The notes beneath the pieces were generated by a model. The model saw nothing but the letters and a program-made list of their open reading frames with translations. It was not told where the DNA came from and made no database searches. The position numbers and the translations under genes are program-made. Shown here piece after piece: positions 33,058 through 43,858 of a stretch of DNA of 64,000 nt. The stretch is from assembly GCA_029298735.1 (NCBI GenBank), contig JANSLP010000156.1, positions 1 through 64,000 of the forward strand, written 5' to 3'. The stretch's first letter is position 1. Every line of letters begins with the position of its first letter. The stretch comes from Ophiostoma sp. CBS 140.51 (Eukaryota; Ascomycota; Sordariomycetes; Ophiostomatales; Ophiostomataceae).

Positions 33058-33963
33058 ATGGCGAACGCAACTCCGACATACATCCCCAGCAGGGTGGTCC
33101 AGTCCGAACACCCCGTGAGTCCGCCTTTCCCGAAAATGCAGCCTATGCGCCCCGTCTGTTTCGGTACTGACAATGTGATCTTTTCCCACAGCTCATCGAC
33201 AATGACCCGTAAGAACCCCCCCTCACCCGACTTTACCTCCTATTCGGCGATCACGACGATTACGACGGCTACGGCGACTTCGACGATGTTCAATTGGGTG
33301 CTTAAAGCCCCGTGAAAGTGTGTGGTTCCGTTGCTGACTTGTGGCCTTATCTAGACACTTCAAGCGGGTGATGCGGTATGCCCGGCCGTCCGACTACGCA
33401 CACGGCGCTGTCGCAGCGGCCGCCGGCCCTGGCCTGCTTCTGACCATGGAGAGATTTGCGCCATCCTACGTTGGCAAGGGTGGCTTCGCGCAGGCCATGA
33501 GACTCGGCGGCTTCATTGGCCTGGCTGGCGGTTTCATCTACTTCTACCAGCGATCTTGCTGTATGTTTCCTCTTTCTTCTTCTCTGTGACTCACCCCGGG
33601 CCATTCTTGGAGTCTTGTTGGGGGTGTTTGGTGTTGGAGGCCGTGCCTTGCAGCATTCAACTAACCACTTCTTTTGCGTCTTTATTAGTACGGTTTTACG
33701 GCATGTCAGAGAACGCACGCGAGGTCGATATGGACATGCGGGAGATGGTGGCCAAGGTCAAGGCGGGCGAGCCTCTCTACGGCGAGAGCAAGCTGTCGAC
33801 AAACATGCAGGGTGTCGCAGCACGGCAGTCGCGGTACTCTGCTCTGTTCATGCACGTGGTGCCGTGGTTCAACTTTGTCAACCATAACCAGCACGGCGTC
33901 GACACCGCAAAGTACTACCAGCAAGCCGAGAGGGAGCTGGAGGCTGAGCGGGCGGCAAAATAG
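33058..33963 (+). CDS. Mitochondrial complex I (NADH:ubiquinone oxidoreductase) 21 kDa subunit
   Basis: Four exons (33058-33114, 33192-33208, 33355-33560, 33689-33963), including one of 17 nt, encode 184 residues. The sequence shows both family halves. The N-terminal half carries HPLIDNDPHFKRVMRYARPSDY and a hydrophobic stretch, and GGFIGLAGGFIYFYQRS forms a second membrane segment. The C-terminal half starts LRFYGMSENAREV and includes GESKLSTNMQGVAARQSR and FNFVNHNQHGVDTAKYY. This is the fungal accessory subunit called 20.9/21 kDa in Neurospora and NUXM in Yarrowia, an inner mitochondrial membrane protein. No cleavable presequence is evident. It is absent from Saccharomyces, which lacks complex I. 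Confidence 0.93.
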
Positions 33964-34885
33964 GTGTCGAGCGGCGTGGGACAAGTGTGATTGGAATTGG
34001 CGCGAGCTGAAGTGATCGATCTGTGAGAGATTTGTGTCTCCTTTGCAATTGATAACATAACTGGCCTGTCTTGTCAAGTACGAAACAGACAGGCCGCATT
34101 TTTGAACATAGCATAAATGAAATAACAGTTAAGCAAGTCAGGAGCCACAAGGCTGCACAGAATGGGCTATGGGTCGAGTGTTTTGGATGATGTGGGCGTG
34201 CAGGTGCAGCGGTTGTTGGCTGTCATGGTTTGTCTTTTTAACTGCTCAATCTGCCCAGTGTGAGATTTCGTTCTTTTCTCTTAAATGCAAGGTAAATACT
34301 GCATATCAAAGATGAGAGAGACGCAGTCAGTGGCAGCATATATTCTGAAACAGTTCTCCATCACGAAATCCTTCGTGTCTTTGGTGCTCCGTCTCCGGTC
34401 AGTCACCCCGTTGTTGTTCCTTCTAGGTCTATTTGTATTCCTCAGTGGAACAGGTATCTATTGTAGTACAATAGCTCAAGCATACTGTATATAAGTGCGT
34501 TGAATTCTGGCATCGATGTAAGGTTTCGAGGAAGTTTTGGTGCCTTTTATCTAATTGTAGAGGGACTGTTCCATAACATAGGGGTATAGAGTACTTAAAG
34601 TTTGTGGCAGCGCCGCTAGTGCGACTGGGACGCTGTACTTTGACAATGCCCGCTGATAGCAGTGGCCAGGCAGAATCCCGCCCCAGCTTTAACCTTGCTG
34701 ACAACTCTTTTTGCCGAACCGCCTCCATGCGAATGTCGGCGAAAGAAAAGAGAGAGAAACGAATACGGCCAAGATAATGCGCGCTGAAATGACCGGACGT
34801 ATAACAAACATACAGCAGCGATACACCTGCAGATAGACCTCCTGCTGACGGAGTAGGACGGCAACGCGACGAGGCCCCTTCCAGC
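33964..34885. other. Intergenic region, complex I gene to F-box gene
   Basis: About 920 bp with the 3' flank of one plus-strand gene and the promoter of the next. Open frames on the minus strand (34429-34996) overlap the F-box start and show no domain. No other feature is seen. Confidence 0.5.
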
Positions 34886-37078
34886 ATGGCCGGCGTCAAG
34901 CGAAATCGCGACGAAGATCGCGACGACCGTGGTCAGCAAAACGAACGCCTCGGGGGCGATGCGAATAGTACAGCGGCTGGACCGGGGAAAGAACACGATG
35001 CAGATGGACCTCCGACAAAACGATCAAAGTCAGACACAACATCACAGGCCCAAGGCGCTTGCGCCGCCGGCTCCCCCACCTCTCCAACAAGCTCAATATC
35101 GCCCTCAGGCACAGACCGCCTCTCGCCGCTCTCGGATGAACTGCTCATTCGCATTCTCGGGAACCTCCCGATGGCAGACCTGCTCTCCCTGGCTCCTGTC
35201 TCCCGCCGGTTCCACCGCCTTGCAGACGATTCGCAACTGTGGAAGGCAATCTACTACGAGCGATACGTTCTTCCGCGCGCGATGCGAATTCCAGGGTTCC
35301 GAGGTGGCTCGTTGATGAGTTCGATGAAAACAACTACTGGCGGAGAGTATGATATGACAACGCGAGCCTCGTCATACGCGGTGTCGAGCTCGGAACGGGG
35401 CCATGAACGGAGCACTGAAGTCGATTCTGCAAAGCCACAACCATCGACACAAGGTGGACGACCGACAAGCCAAGCAAAGACGGATCCGAGACAGTTGACA
35501 CATTTCAAACGAAACGTTCCAGCTAGTTGGAAACAACAATTCAAGCTCCGGCACAACTGGGCGAGGGGGAAATGCGCGGTGGAAGAGCTGCGCCTGAGCC
35601 ACAACAGTATCAAATACGATGGCTCGTCCACTTCAGGTTTCTCTGGACAGAGCGAGGATGACGGCGGGGACTACGACGGTGGTTTGAACCGAATACTGGT
35701 CAAGGTGGTGGACGGGATCGCGGTGACCGCGGACCAGAGGCGAGGCTTGCGTGTTTGGGAGCTGAAATCCCGCAATATGGCTGCCACGGGCGACTTTTCT
35801 CATCGCGGCGTCGCTGGAGCCGTGCAAGAAGAACCCAGCGAACCCGTCAGAGGTAACAGCCAAAGCGAATGCAATACGGGCTGTGCGAGCGAGGAAGCCA
35901 CCAGCGATGATAACGATGATACTCTTTCTTTGACACCCAGATCACTCGCAATCGATGCCGGTGCCACTGTTCTGGATATTGCCGTTGGGTTACTGGATGG
36001 TGGCTTTGACATATGGCAGTATGATCTCATACAGAAAGTGCTGCTGCGGCGATTCTCCCACGCCGCCTCCAGCAGCGGACCACTGTCTGGAATTGCATAC
36101 TCACACCCTTACGTGCTCACGGCGACTGATTCCGGACTCATCTCGCTGTATGCGTTTGGGCCCGAGCGAAAACGGAAAGTTGCACAACAACTCAGTGCGC
36201 CGCACCTCTTAACTTCACTTCGATCACATACATCGCGGCCACCTCTGGCCCTGTCCATTCGAAAACTGGCCTCTTTGACAATTGCGTCGATTGCCTACAC
36301 CTTTTCCACGCGCCAGGGCTGGTCCATTGGCATTCAGGATCTACACGTCGAGGCCGGCGAGCCTAAAGACAACGACGACGGATCCGGCGGCTTCAATCTG
36401 CCTACCGTTGTAGCGACACGATTAGCCAACACACTACCAATCAGTGCCAACGATCAGAGACCTTCTTCAGTACGGTCGACGTCCTCGCAAAGGGCCGGTA
36501 TCCCGTCTAGTCCTTCCCGCTCCAGAACAGCACACGACTTTATGGTAGGGGCGGCTGCCACAGGCGATTCGCGTTCGTCTTCGTCAAGAGATAGAGTTGC
36601 ACATCAACAGGGGTACGAAGATGCGGTCGATGGCGGACCCACCACTCTCTGCTACACACACCCATATTTGTTGGCAACCATGCCCGACAACACGCTGATT
36701 CTCCACCTGTGTACCTCCAATGCGTCGACTCTGGCGATCTCAGCCGGCATTCGGCTGTGGGGGCACACGTCGGGAATCAGTGACGCAGAGATAACAGCAC
36801 GTGGTAAGGCCGTGTCAGTGAGCATGCGCGGTGACGAAATGCGCGTATGGGAGCTTGAAGGTCGACCGGCCGCTGAACGTGGCCGAAGTGTCGCCATAAG
36901 GCCAAATGCAAGCGATGCAGAGTCAAGCCGCTCCAGCAGTGACGACGACTCTAAGGGGTTGTCGGCCTACGACTGGGACGAACGACGCAACTGGGTGGGC
37001 TTTGATGACGAGATGGTCATCGTGCTGAAAGAGTCGCGTGGTGGCAGAGAGAGTCTGCTGATGTACGATTTTACTTGA
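34886..37078 (+). CDS. F-box protein with degenerate WD40-like region
   Basis: A single exon of 730 codons starting MAGVKRNRDED. Residues 1-75 are charged and disordered. The F-box lies at about residues 78-125: LSPLSDELLIRILGNLP, MADLLSLAPVSRRFHRLADD and LWKAIYYERYV. A Ser-rich spacer precedes WKQQFKLRHNWARGKC, a motif that follows the F-box in many fungal members. The remainder has WD40-like strands (VVDGIAVTADQRRGLRVWEL, LDGGFDIWQYDL, MRGDEMRVWELEG), interrupted by long polar inserts. F-box proteins bind Skp1 and present substrates to SCF ubiquitin ligases; the substrate here is unknown. The stop follows LLMYDFT. Confidence 0.9.
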   Translation: MAGVKRNRDEDRDDRGQQNERLGGDANSTAAGPGKEHDADGPPTKRSKSDTTSQAQGACAAGSPTSPTSSISPSGTDRLSPLSDELLIRILGNLPMADLLSLAPVSRRFHRLADDSQLWKAIYYERYVLPRAMRIPGFRGGSLMSSMKTTTGGEYDMTTRASSYAVSSSERGHERSTEVDSAKPQPSTQGGRPTSQAKTDPRQLTHFKRNVPASWKQQFKLRHNWARGKCAVEELRLSHNSIKYDGSSTSGFSGQSEDDGGDYDGGLNRILVKVVDGIAVTADQRRGLRVWELKSRNMAATGDFSHRGVAGAVQEEPSEPVRGNSQSECNTGCASEEATSDDNDDTLSLTPRSLAIDAGATVLDIAVGLLDGGFDIWQYDLIQKVLLRRFSHAASSSGPLSGIAYSHPYVLTATDSGLISLYAFGPERKRKVAQQLSAPHLLTSLRSHTSRPPLALSIRKLASLTIASIAYTFSTRQGWSIGIQDLHVEAGEPKDNDDGSGGFNLPTVVATRLANTLPISANDQRPSSVRSTSSQRAGIPSSPSRSRTAHDFMVGAAATGDSRSSSSRDRVAHQQGYEDAVDGGPTTLCYTHPYLLATMPDNTLILHLCTSNASTLAISAGIRLWGHTSGISDAEITARGKAVSVSMRGDEMRVWELEGRPAAERGRSVAIRPNASDAESSRSSSDDDSKGLSAYDWDERRNWVGFDDEMVIVLKESRGGRESLLMYDFT

Positions 37079-40000
37079 TCTATCCTCCTCTTCTTATCAG
37101 GGAAGTCAGAGGATGTGTGTATATAGGAACAAATGTTAATATCCCTACATGTTATATGCGATGCCGCCATGAATACCCGGGTAGGTACAGTTTTACACAG
37201 GTTGGCCTGAATTTATTGATCTCAGTTTCCGATTTTTTTCCCTTCTTTTTACCCCGGGTTTTTCTCGGTTGTCTTTTCTTTTCTTTCCTTCTTTGCTACT
37301 TTCGTCAAACCCTGCCGCATTCGAACGCCGCCATAGCTCCTTCCCTTCCCTCTCCCGGCTCCGTACACCGTGTCGGCCGCAATTCACCACTGTGGACACT
37401 GTGCTATGGAGAAGCAGGATTGCGCAATCGCTCTGACGCTCTTACCTCTAACGCAGTGTAAAGTGCGCCGGCTACTTCTTTTCTTTAGCGCCCTACGGTG
37501 TATCTTACGTGTGATCATACGCCATGCCGTTTGGTAGTTTGTTCGTTGGCGCTTCTTTTCCAATGGCCTTGCTCCGTCGGTTTCTTCCATTGGTATTCTC
37601 TCTTTATTCCTTCCCCTTCTTTTCGTTTTCTTCTTGTTCGTTCGTTCCCACAGTGTCCGCTCGGCACGACGGGAGGTGACTCGTGGGAACAGCACGGCCG
37701 CTCCTGCCCTGTCTTGGCCCTGTGCCTTGTGAACAGCGCCAGAGCGCCCTTGCGCCCTGGAACTGGTCCGGGTTGTCTTTGACGTCCATCGCTCTTACCT
37801 AAACAAACTTGCTCATGCATCACGCTCACCTTGGCCGGTCGCTGCTTCCTCCTCCCTCTAACCCCCCTCTCTCTCAGCGGCTTCCTCGGCCCCCAACAGA
37901 ACAGCTGTACAATCCGACAACGTCTGCCTGCAAGAGAAGACCACACGTCAATGACTTCACAGTACTGCCTACGCGTCCTTTGGATCGGTCACCGTGTGCA
38001 TTCTCCTCCATCCCTCCATCCCCTCCTACCCTGAATGACTAAGTAATACTCCGACACGGCAACACTCACACACTCACAAAGAACACACTCAAACTCGTAC
38101 TTGCCTCGTACTTTAAAACTCGGTTCTGGGCCAGAACTGTCTTCTTATCCACAAGGCCAAGAATAACATCCACAATATGCCCACAAAGTTATCCACAGGG
38201 CTGTCCACAGTGCACCTGCTCATACCCACCAGGCAGTCGTACGGTCTCAAGGCTGTCCACTGCCGTCCACACCAGGTGCTGTTGCGCGCTGTCATTGGCG
38301 ACAGATTGAACGATTTAACTACGCTTTCGAATCGGCGTGGCGTCTTCTGGGCTGCGAAGGGCATCTGCGTCTTGAGAGTGCGTGTGGTCTGCGTGTGGTG
38401 TCTGCGTGGTGGTGACCCTTGGGTCACACTCCTCCCTTTTGGTCCACTCACAGCAGAGCACACACGACCGGCACAAGGCCATACACATCCAAACACAAAG
38501 TGACTTGCATGATGCATACATAACACACTGAAGCGGCAGGTACTCCCAGCCGTGTCAAAGAAACATCAAATCGAGGTACTCTCACTGTCAAGAGGTCCCT
38601 TTGGCTTCCCCTCCAGGGGAGGGACGGTCCATTGGTTTGATTGTCCCAGCAGCGATGTCCGCCTCTTCCTCTTTTGCACGTTTACCGCCCCAGGGCCCTG
38701 TGCTTTTACGTTTTGCAGCTTGCGTTTTACGTACGTCTTATTTACGTCCTTTGCGACCGCAGTAGCCTTATTTATTAATTTATTTTGTCTTTCTTTTTTA
38801 TTCTCGGCGCGATCACGCAAGAACGAGTCATACAGGCGTCGCCCACGGCCCTTTGAGCTCGCCTTTTCCGCCGTGTTGTGCTCCATTCCCCAGTATTGTC
38901 TCCATTGTATTATTTTGTATTTTTGTGTTGTATGTCTGTGTAATACCTCGTGGTTGCCAAAAATGAGTATATCACTTCACAGGGTCCCCTCTTTTATTTT
39001 GGTCCTCCTCTCTTCTCGACTTTTGATTTCTTTTGCTTCTCTTTCCAATTCATTCACTCTTCAATTCAAACTCAGTTGCCAATCGAGCCTTCCCTTCTCC
39101 CCCACCCCGTCCAGCCGCTCTTTCCTCCCCTTCTCACCTCCTCACCTCGACTCTTTCCCGCGTTAGGAACCCTACGTCATTACCGCCGGCGTTTTCGAAC
39201 CTCCGTGCGTTTCTCTCAACTCAACTGTCTCGTTTCTGACTTTTGGACATCACGACGTTTCTCTTCTGCCTCTGATCAATTCAATCTGTCTCGCTTCGCT
39301 TTCGCACGCCACGCCCCATCTGTCGTGCACCCTCCGCCCCTCTTCCTTTTCTCTTGTCCACAATCTTGTCTCACGGTCCCCCTCTTCCACCCCCTCAATT
39401 CGACAATCCAGGCACAAGGGCCGACCATCAACCAACACACCATCTTTCCGCGAGTAAAGATTGCTCTTAAGACTTAGCATCTCTTTCTCCCTCTATCTTC
39501 GGCCGCCGACACCTTTCTCAACAAGTGATCAGCCACCGTCTCGGAACGCCCACGCGCATCAATCTTGCGTCGTCCTCCCTCGCATCCTACCCCTTCTCTC
39601 TCTCTGTTTATCCTCTCATCTGCCTGCGATCACCCAAACCCCCTGACCAACTTTCTTCCAGGGGTTCGCCTTTACTGCTCTTTTTGGTGCCCTTCCCCAC
39701 CCCATTCTCGCGACATCCTCTTGTCTTTTTTGCACCAGACGCCAGCTCGTGCCATCCACAAAACCCACCTGACACCCCCGTTATCCGTTACCCGCTATAT
39801 TTACCCACCACTATCTACGTCTATCTTTCTGGGTCCCTTTCTCGCTCTCCTCTTTTCACTTCTCAATCTTTATTTCCTCGCATTTCCCCCGCGACCATTT
39901 TGGCTTTGGCTTGCCCGCTATCTCTGTCTTGCAAGTCCAGTACAAGTTCACTCTTCTCGACAAGGCTTTGGTCAATACCTCTTCACCACCCCTGGTTCAG

Positions 40001-41037
40001 ATCAACCCCAACAGCCGAGATAGCCCGCGAATAAATTCCAGTTGCGAAACCAACCACAACCACGAAATCGAAAGGGCATACTCCGTACATACTACAAGAA
40101 CGGACAGAAGCACAAGCCAGCTTTCTCCCCTTCTGTACTCTTTACGACTATCTGCACCAGCCTGCCAAGGATTCCCCACGATTTTTATCGCGACCAGGGC
40201 TCATTTCAATCCACCGGCGCTAAAGCCCGCTCTTTATCTGTGGCATTCTTGTCCTGTCCCTTCTGACTCTTTTCCCGCTCTTCGCGCCCTGCGACCTCTG
40301 GGAACTATTTGATTCTCGTCGTCCGCATCTCTCTTCCGTCTTTCTGTTCCTACTTTCGGCCCTTCCTGATCAGAAAAGGTCAGAAAAGCCAAGAGACAGA
40401 CTTTCACGTTACGACAACACAAGAGCCATTTAACTTTACCCAGCTGTTCAAAGGCAAACGGGAATACCGCAGCCCATCCCACTCACACCACATTACTACC
40501 CCCAAAGCTGAAGGGAATAACCCCCATCTTACACCCCATTTGCATCCCGAACAGGCAAGCGATTAAAGGCAGAAAATTTTCTCGCTGCAGCCCAGACTGC
40601 CATTTCGCCACCTGCGATAACACGAACAAACACATTTGACAATTGCTTTTCGTGGTTGTCATTCTTGTGTTTATTCTCGTCTTCGCTTTACGCTCTATAA
40701 TTACTCACTCCTTACCCACCCTCTTCCTTCCCTGGGTTTTCGATCTGACATTTACAAATTTGCGTTTTTTGTTTTCTTGCTCCTGCATGAAAACATATTC
40801 TCTGTTTTCACTTTGGCCCTCCTTCATATAAGAGACACCTTGGCCTCCACTCACGCCTATTTCGACTCGCCAATCTAAAATATACGACAAACAACAACAC
40901 CTGACCACATCCACTGCGGTACAACAGTCACTTTGTGATTCTCGTCAAACACACGGTCAAGCACAACAGACAAGTTGTAGCACCGCGACAACCGCCAAAA
41001 ATACACTCTCACACAAACTCCTCGCACATCTCGCAAA
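37079..41037. other. Long pyrimidine-rich upstream region of the ECL1-like gene
   Basis: Nearly 4 kb without a supported gene. From about 38950 to 40860 the plus strand is very rich in C and T with many short overlapping open frames, none with a domain. This looks like a long promoter and leader for the gene at 41038. A TACTCCGTA motif lies at about 40079-40088. The stretch 38160-38290 repeats TGTCCAC-type words several times. Confidence 0.5.
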
Positions 41038-42154
41038 ATGCATCATTCCCGGCGGAAATCCGGCCACGGCTCCATGACCGATGTCCGGAAAGCGGCCTCC
41101 ACCTCCGACTCCAAGCACAAGTCGTCCTCCAAGCAGAGCAGCAGCAGCAGTCGGCGGACAGGCGGTTCTTCGTCACAACCCAGCTCGAAATCTAGCAAGT
41201 CTAGCTCTTCGAGCCGAGACGCAGAAAAGGCGCGTGACGACGACTACTGGTACGACGACGAGAGGGAAAGCTTTCCGCAATTTTGGTACGTGATGCCTGT
41301 ATTCCCCTCGCTTCTTTCCCCTCTTTCCTTGGCCTTCATTGCCGGGTTCCCCATTTTGGTCACTTTGGTCAACTTGTGTCGTCGCCTGACGCTCGCAAAC
41401 TGGCAAACTGGCACTCTACGGAAAGCCCTTCGTTTCGTCTAAATGGAATAGTTTGCTAACGGGATTTTTTAATATAGCATGACGTGCGAAAAGCAGTTTG
41501 TCGCAAAGGACGACCGTTTCCTGTACTGCTCAGAAACGTATGTTTTATTCCCTCTCTCCTCAATCCACATAGCCCGATTTGAAAGCGGGGACACAACTAA
41601 CACTTACATTCAGATGCCGGGACTACGACCAAGAACACGGTGCCAGCGTGAGCGCACAAAGTTTCAAGGACGCCTATGCCAGCAGCAGAATATACTACAC
41701 AGAGGCCGAAGAGCCGCGCGACATTATTCCCCGCGCCTCGCCCTCCCGCCCCAACTCTACCTACTTCTCACTCCCGCCTACTCCCGCCAACATGTCATCC
41801 ACCATGCCGGCAACGACCTCTTCTGCCATGGCCGCATTACGGTCATTGTCTCTACGCGACGCCAGCCCGCCATCACCAACACTGGCTCCGTCCTCCTCTG
41901 GCATCTGGCCCTTCTCCTCGCGGAGCAGCGCTGCTAGCCCGAGCACATCATATACCCAGCCATCAGCGGTGTATGCATCGACCTACGACCACGGCCAGGG
42001 CTACTACCGCAGCACTGGTGCGCCCAACTACTATACCTACGGTGCTGGCTCGTCCGGCTACCTGGGTGCAGAGCGGCCACTGCCCCCACGTCGGCCTGGC
42101 AGCTACGCTCGCCCCAAGAGCATTGAGCTCGTGACGCCTCTGTTGGGACAGTAA
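41038..42154 (+). CDS. ECL1-type life-span regulatory factor (zinc-binding CxxC...C..C)
   Basis: Three exons (41038-41285, 41478-41537, 41614-42154) give 282 residues. The N-terminus is basic and Ser-rich. The conserved core is assembled across both introns: FPQFCMTCEKQF, then FLYCSETCRDYDQ. This yields a CxxC...CxxxC cysteine cluster with the spacing of ECL1-domain proteins, in which it probably binds zinc. The long C-terminal part is Ser/Pro/Tyr-rich and disordered, with SLPPTPAN and SIELVTPLL. In fission yeast ecl genes extend chronological life span and respond to nutrient limitation downstream of TOR and Sty1. The regulatory role here is inferred from the domain. Confidence 0.88.
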
Positions 42155-43858
42155 GATATTACCTCTCATATCTCATCTTTTGGGCTGCGTTTCCTATCGG
42201 TGGGAAGTGGCGCATGCGGGGCATGCGTCGCATCCATTTTGCTGCTGCCTTTGATCTGATCTCACCGGCTCAGTTCAGTATGCAGTGCTTACGGGCAGAG
42301 GAGGGATGAGATGTTGCAAGATGTGTGGGGGGTCGGGTGACGCCAACCGGTGTTCAATCTGTCCCAGAGCACGCATGTGCGCACTCAATTATAGGTGACC
42401 GCCGTGGTGGGGAGAGATAACCAGAGGCTTGCCCCGTGGTATCTCCTCGCTCTCCCCGCCTCATCCTGCACTCTTACATCTCTCCTTCCTTTCGGCGTTG
42501 TGCGCTTCCACTTTGGGACGAACAAGAGAACCACACCGAGCGGCACGACTGGCTTTCACGGTCAAAACGAGCGGCAAATGCCACGATTCGCAATACGAAT
42601 GCAATCACACATATCATCATCAAAATCGGAGTAGCATCAGGGCGTTTTATTTATTTTTGGATACTCTTCTTCCCCTGCGTGGGAATCGAACTGCATGGTC
42701 ATTAGGTGTTTCTTTGTTTATTCTGTGTCTTTTTTATTATTCATTCAGCTGAGGTAGCATCTCAACCCAGCTGCTGCGTTAATTACCCATCCCATAGTTT
42801 TGTTTCCATGTCTCCTCTTATTTCTGTTGTTTGTCTATTATCTTTAGTTAGGAGTGAATTGGATTTGGGCATATTTCATGAAGCCTATTTTTTTCCACTT
42901 TTCCTTGAGGCCATAGTACCCTTCCTCATGCTTGAAATTACATACGCATAGCTATCTATGGTGGCGACTCATCTCCAAGGCTACAATTGGCATTTTGGCA
43001 AGCATCAAAGTAACTGAATGCCTATCAAGTGACTCTTCCATCTACAGACTAGATATGAATGAAGGAGCATGAGGGGTGAGTATGAACATACTCATACCCA
43101 GGTGTCATTGATCTTGACGAGTATGTCCTGCACGTATAAACATAAAGATACGAAGTCGAAGGTCTGCGATGAATACTAGCTTTGCAACAGAGGTAAGGTG
43201 AACAAAATCAAGGAATGAAGGTAATGCTGAAGTAGAGCAACAATGTTGAAGAAGGACAACAGGGAGAATTTGATGATGAGAGGATCATGAAGCAATAAAT
43301 TCGAAAGGGTGAAAAGCGTAAAGTCGCGTAACTAGAAGCATAACCAGAAGAATAACGCCAAATCGAGAATAGACAAAACAAAGTTGAAAAAAAGGAAAAG
43401 TGCAAGCAGTGTGTTGGGGGTTAGGCGGTTTTTGTCTATTGAAAAAGAAGCGAAAAAGAAGTGAAGAAATAATGAGCGAACGACAAAAGACAACCCTCCC
43501 CCCGGTCTATATTTGTTTGTTTTTGTGGTTTTTAAGGAGTGACTTGGGTGAGAAAGGAAGAAAAGAATGTGAGATATAAAAAGAAAAGGCTAGGACAAAA
43601 AAGAGTAGTTAAAAGATTGTAAATATGTACTGGCTGAGATAGAACACCATTTCCACCTCGACGAGACCGGATGCTCCCCCCGGACTTTCTTTCCAAAAGA
43701 CCATCGTTATATGTACGAGATGATACTAAAAAAAACAACCGAACCGTCCATTAAGACATGTGCCCGCTCCTTTCCGGTCTAAAATAAGAATAGAACAAGA
43801 AAAAACAAGTAGAAGAAAAAGAGAATAACAAGTCATGCTCTCATGCTATTGTCATTTT
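42155..43858. other. Convergent intergenic region
   Basis: 1.7 kb between the ECL1-like stop and the FAD oxidase stop. It is moderately AT-rich, with purine-rich sequence at 43200-43600. No gene is visible; a stretch around 43540-43830 is probably the oxidase 3' untranslated region. Confidence 0.5.
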
